This document shows, in pieces, positions 63,352 to 64,000 of a stretch of 64,000 bases of DNA. The translations under genes and the position numbers were made by a program. The stretch comes from Sordariomycetes sp. S80-01Y. Its lineage: Eukaryota > Ascomycota > Sordariomycetes. Within the stretch, counting starts at the first letter, position 1. Every line of letters begins with the position of its first letter. The stretch covers positions 1,178,001 to 1,242,000 of the forward strand of contig JAXQJY010000031.1 of NCBI GenBank assembly GCA_037042185.1, read 5' to 3'. Below the pieces are notes generated by a model. That model had not been told where the DNA came from. It saw nothing but the letters and a program-made list of their open reading frames with translations, and did no database searches.

Positions 63352-64000
63352 GATGAAAACGCAGGTGTGAGCGAGGCAGCGGCTTCGGGCGGGTATGGAG
63401 AGTGGATGGTGAGATGGTGGCGAGTTGAAAAGGAAGGGAGAGAAAAACAGGCGGAAGCACAGCCTTGCAGTGATTTCAATCCAAGCATTACGAGCGCTCC
63501 CCAGGGACGGCACTAGCCGAAGTTTATGCGCAACCTACACCTGGAGGCTGACGGCAGCACGACCGAGGACCCACTCAATCTAAGACAGCAGCAGTAGTTC
63601 ATGCTCACATTAGTTACTACTCCCTGGAAAGACAAGAAACCAAAAGTTAGATTCGGGCCATGTTCCCTGATTCCGGAACCGCCATAGTTGATCGCGAAGC
63701 TCTTCTGCTTCTACTTGCGCTCTGACGTGCATACCCGTCGTCTTCCTGTTCAAGATATCACCAAAATGGGCTGCTGAGACATCAGCGAAGCCCTCGCCAT
63801 GCTTGTCGATGAAGCGAAGCCCCCCAAGGACCCCATGAGTCTCGCAAATATATCTTTACGAGCTGACAGCAGTGCAATTAGGGCGGATTGAATTGCGAAA
63901 AAGAGTGTCCTCAAGCAGCTCACTGATGAAATGAGACCCTCACCATTCTTCTCGTCAAAGTTCGTGAGCTGATGGTCTAGGTGACGGTGGTTTCCATAGG
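63352..64000. other. Upstream region of the RRM gene to window end
   Basis: About 650 bases. It contains the RRM gene leader and promoter. No gene can be supported in the remaining sequence. Confidence 0.5.

Overview
The window is nuclear DNA from a filamentous ascomycete (Pezizomycotina, probably Sordariomycetes). The grounds are many short spliceosomal introns (about 45-120 nt, with CTAAC/CTGAC-like branch sites), a fungal alpha-aminoadipate lysine-pathway gene, a fungal-type Sec39 protein, an FlbD-like Myb factor, and a sharply bounded AT-rich block that looks like repeat DNA mutated by RIP (repeat-induced point mutation). There is no sign of bacterial or organellar sequence.

Left arm (1-23.7 kb), ordinary gene-dense sequence: homoisocitrate dehydrogenase (LYS12, +), mitochondrial EF-G (MEF1, -), a GPI-type aspartic protease (-), an EGF/ABCG half-transporter like yeast Adp1 (+), a probable mitoribosomal protein mS26 (-) divergent from the nucleolar GTPase NOG2 (+), a small helix-turn-helix-like protein with a myristoylation-type N-terminus (+), a mitochondrial-type short-chain dehydrogenase (-) and an Avt3/Avt4-like vacuolar amino acid transporter (-).

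Centre (about 24.1-34.7 kb): an AT-rich island with no supportable gene. It carries several copies of one LTR family of about 232 bp (TGTCAGG...CCTGACA). One copy is a complete solo LTR with a 5-bp target duplication. Together with its GC-recovering flanks it separates AVT from SEC23 by about 12.9 kb.

Right arm (36.5-64 kb): SEC23 (+, seven exons), ribosomal protein L12/uL11 (+, five exons), a very long O-GlcNAc-transferase-like protein (+) and an R2R3 Myb factor (+). A gene-poor 7.4-kb stretch follows (49.7-57.1 kb), holding another solo LTR with its own target duplication and a decayed gene of a fungal-specific family. The window ends with complex I subunit NDUFS5 (-) divergent from a Sec39-domain protein (+), and a Tra2-like RRM protein (-).

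The genes are mostly unlinked housekeeping functions: lysine synthesis, mitochondrial translation and respiration, ribosome biogenesis, ER-Golgi traffic and vacuolar transport. I see no biosynthetic cluster, CRISPR or defence locus and no convincing new system. The points most worth a second look are the RIP island with its LTR family, an intron in the dehydrogenase that can be read through in frame, non-consensus splice donors confirmed by protein continuity, a perfect hairpin after RPL12, the DTA-for-DTG change in the protease, and the decayed gene near 56 kb. Exon boundaries were placed by hand from splice signals and protein continuity; in each spliced gene the exon lengths sum to a whole number of codons.
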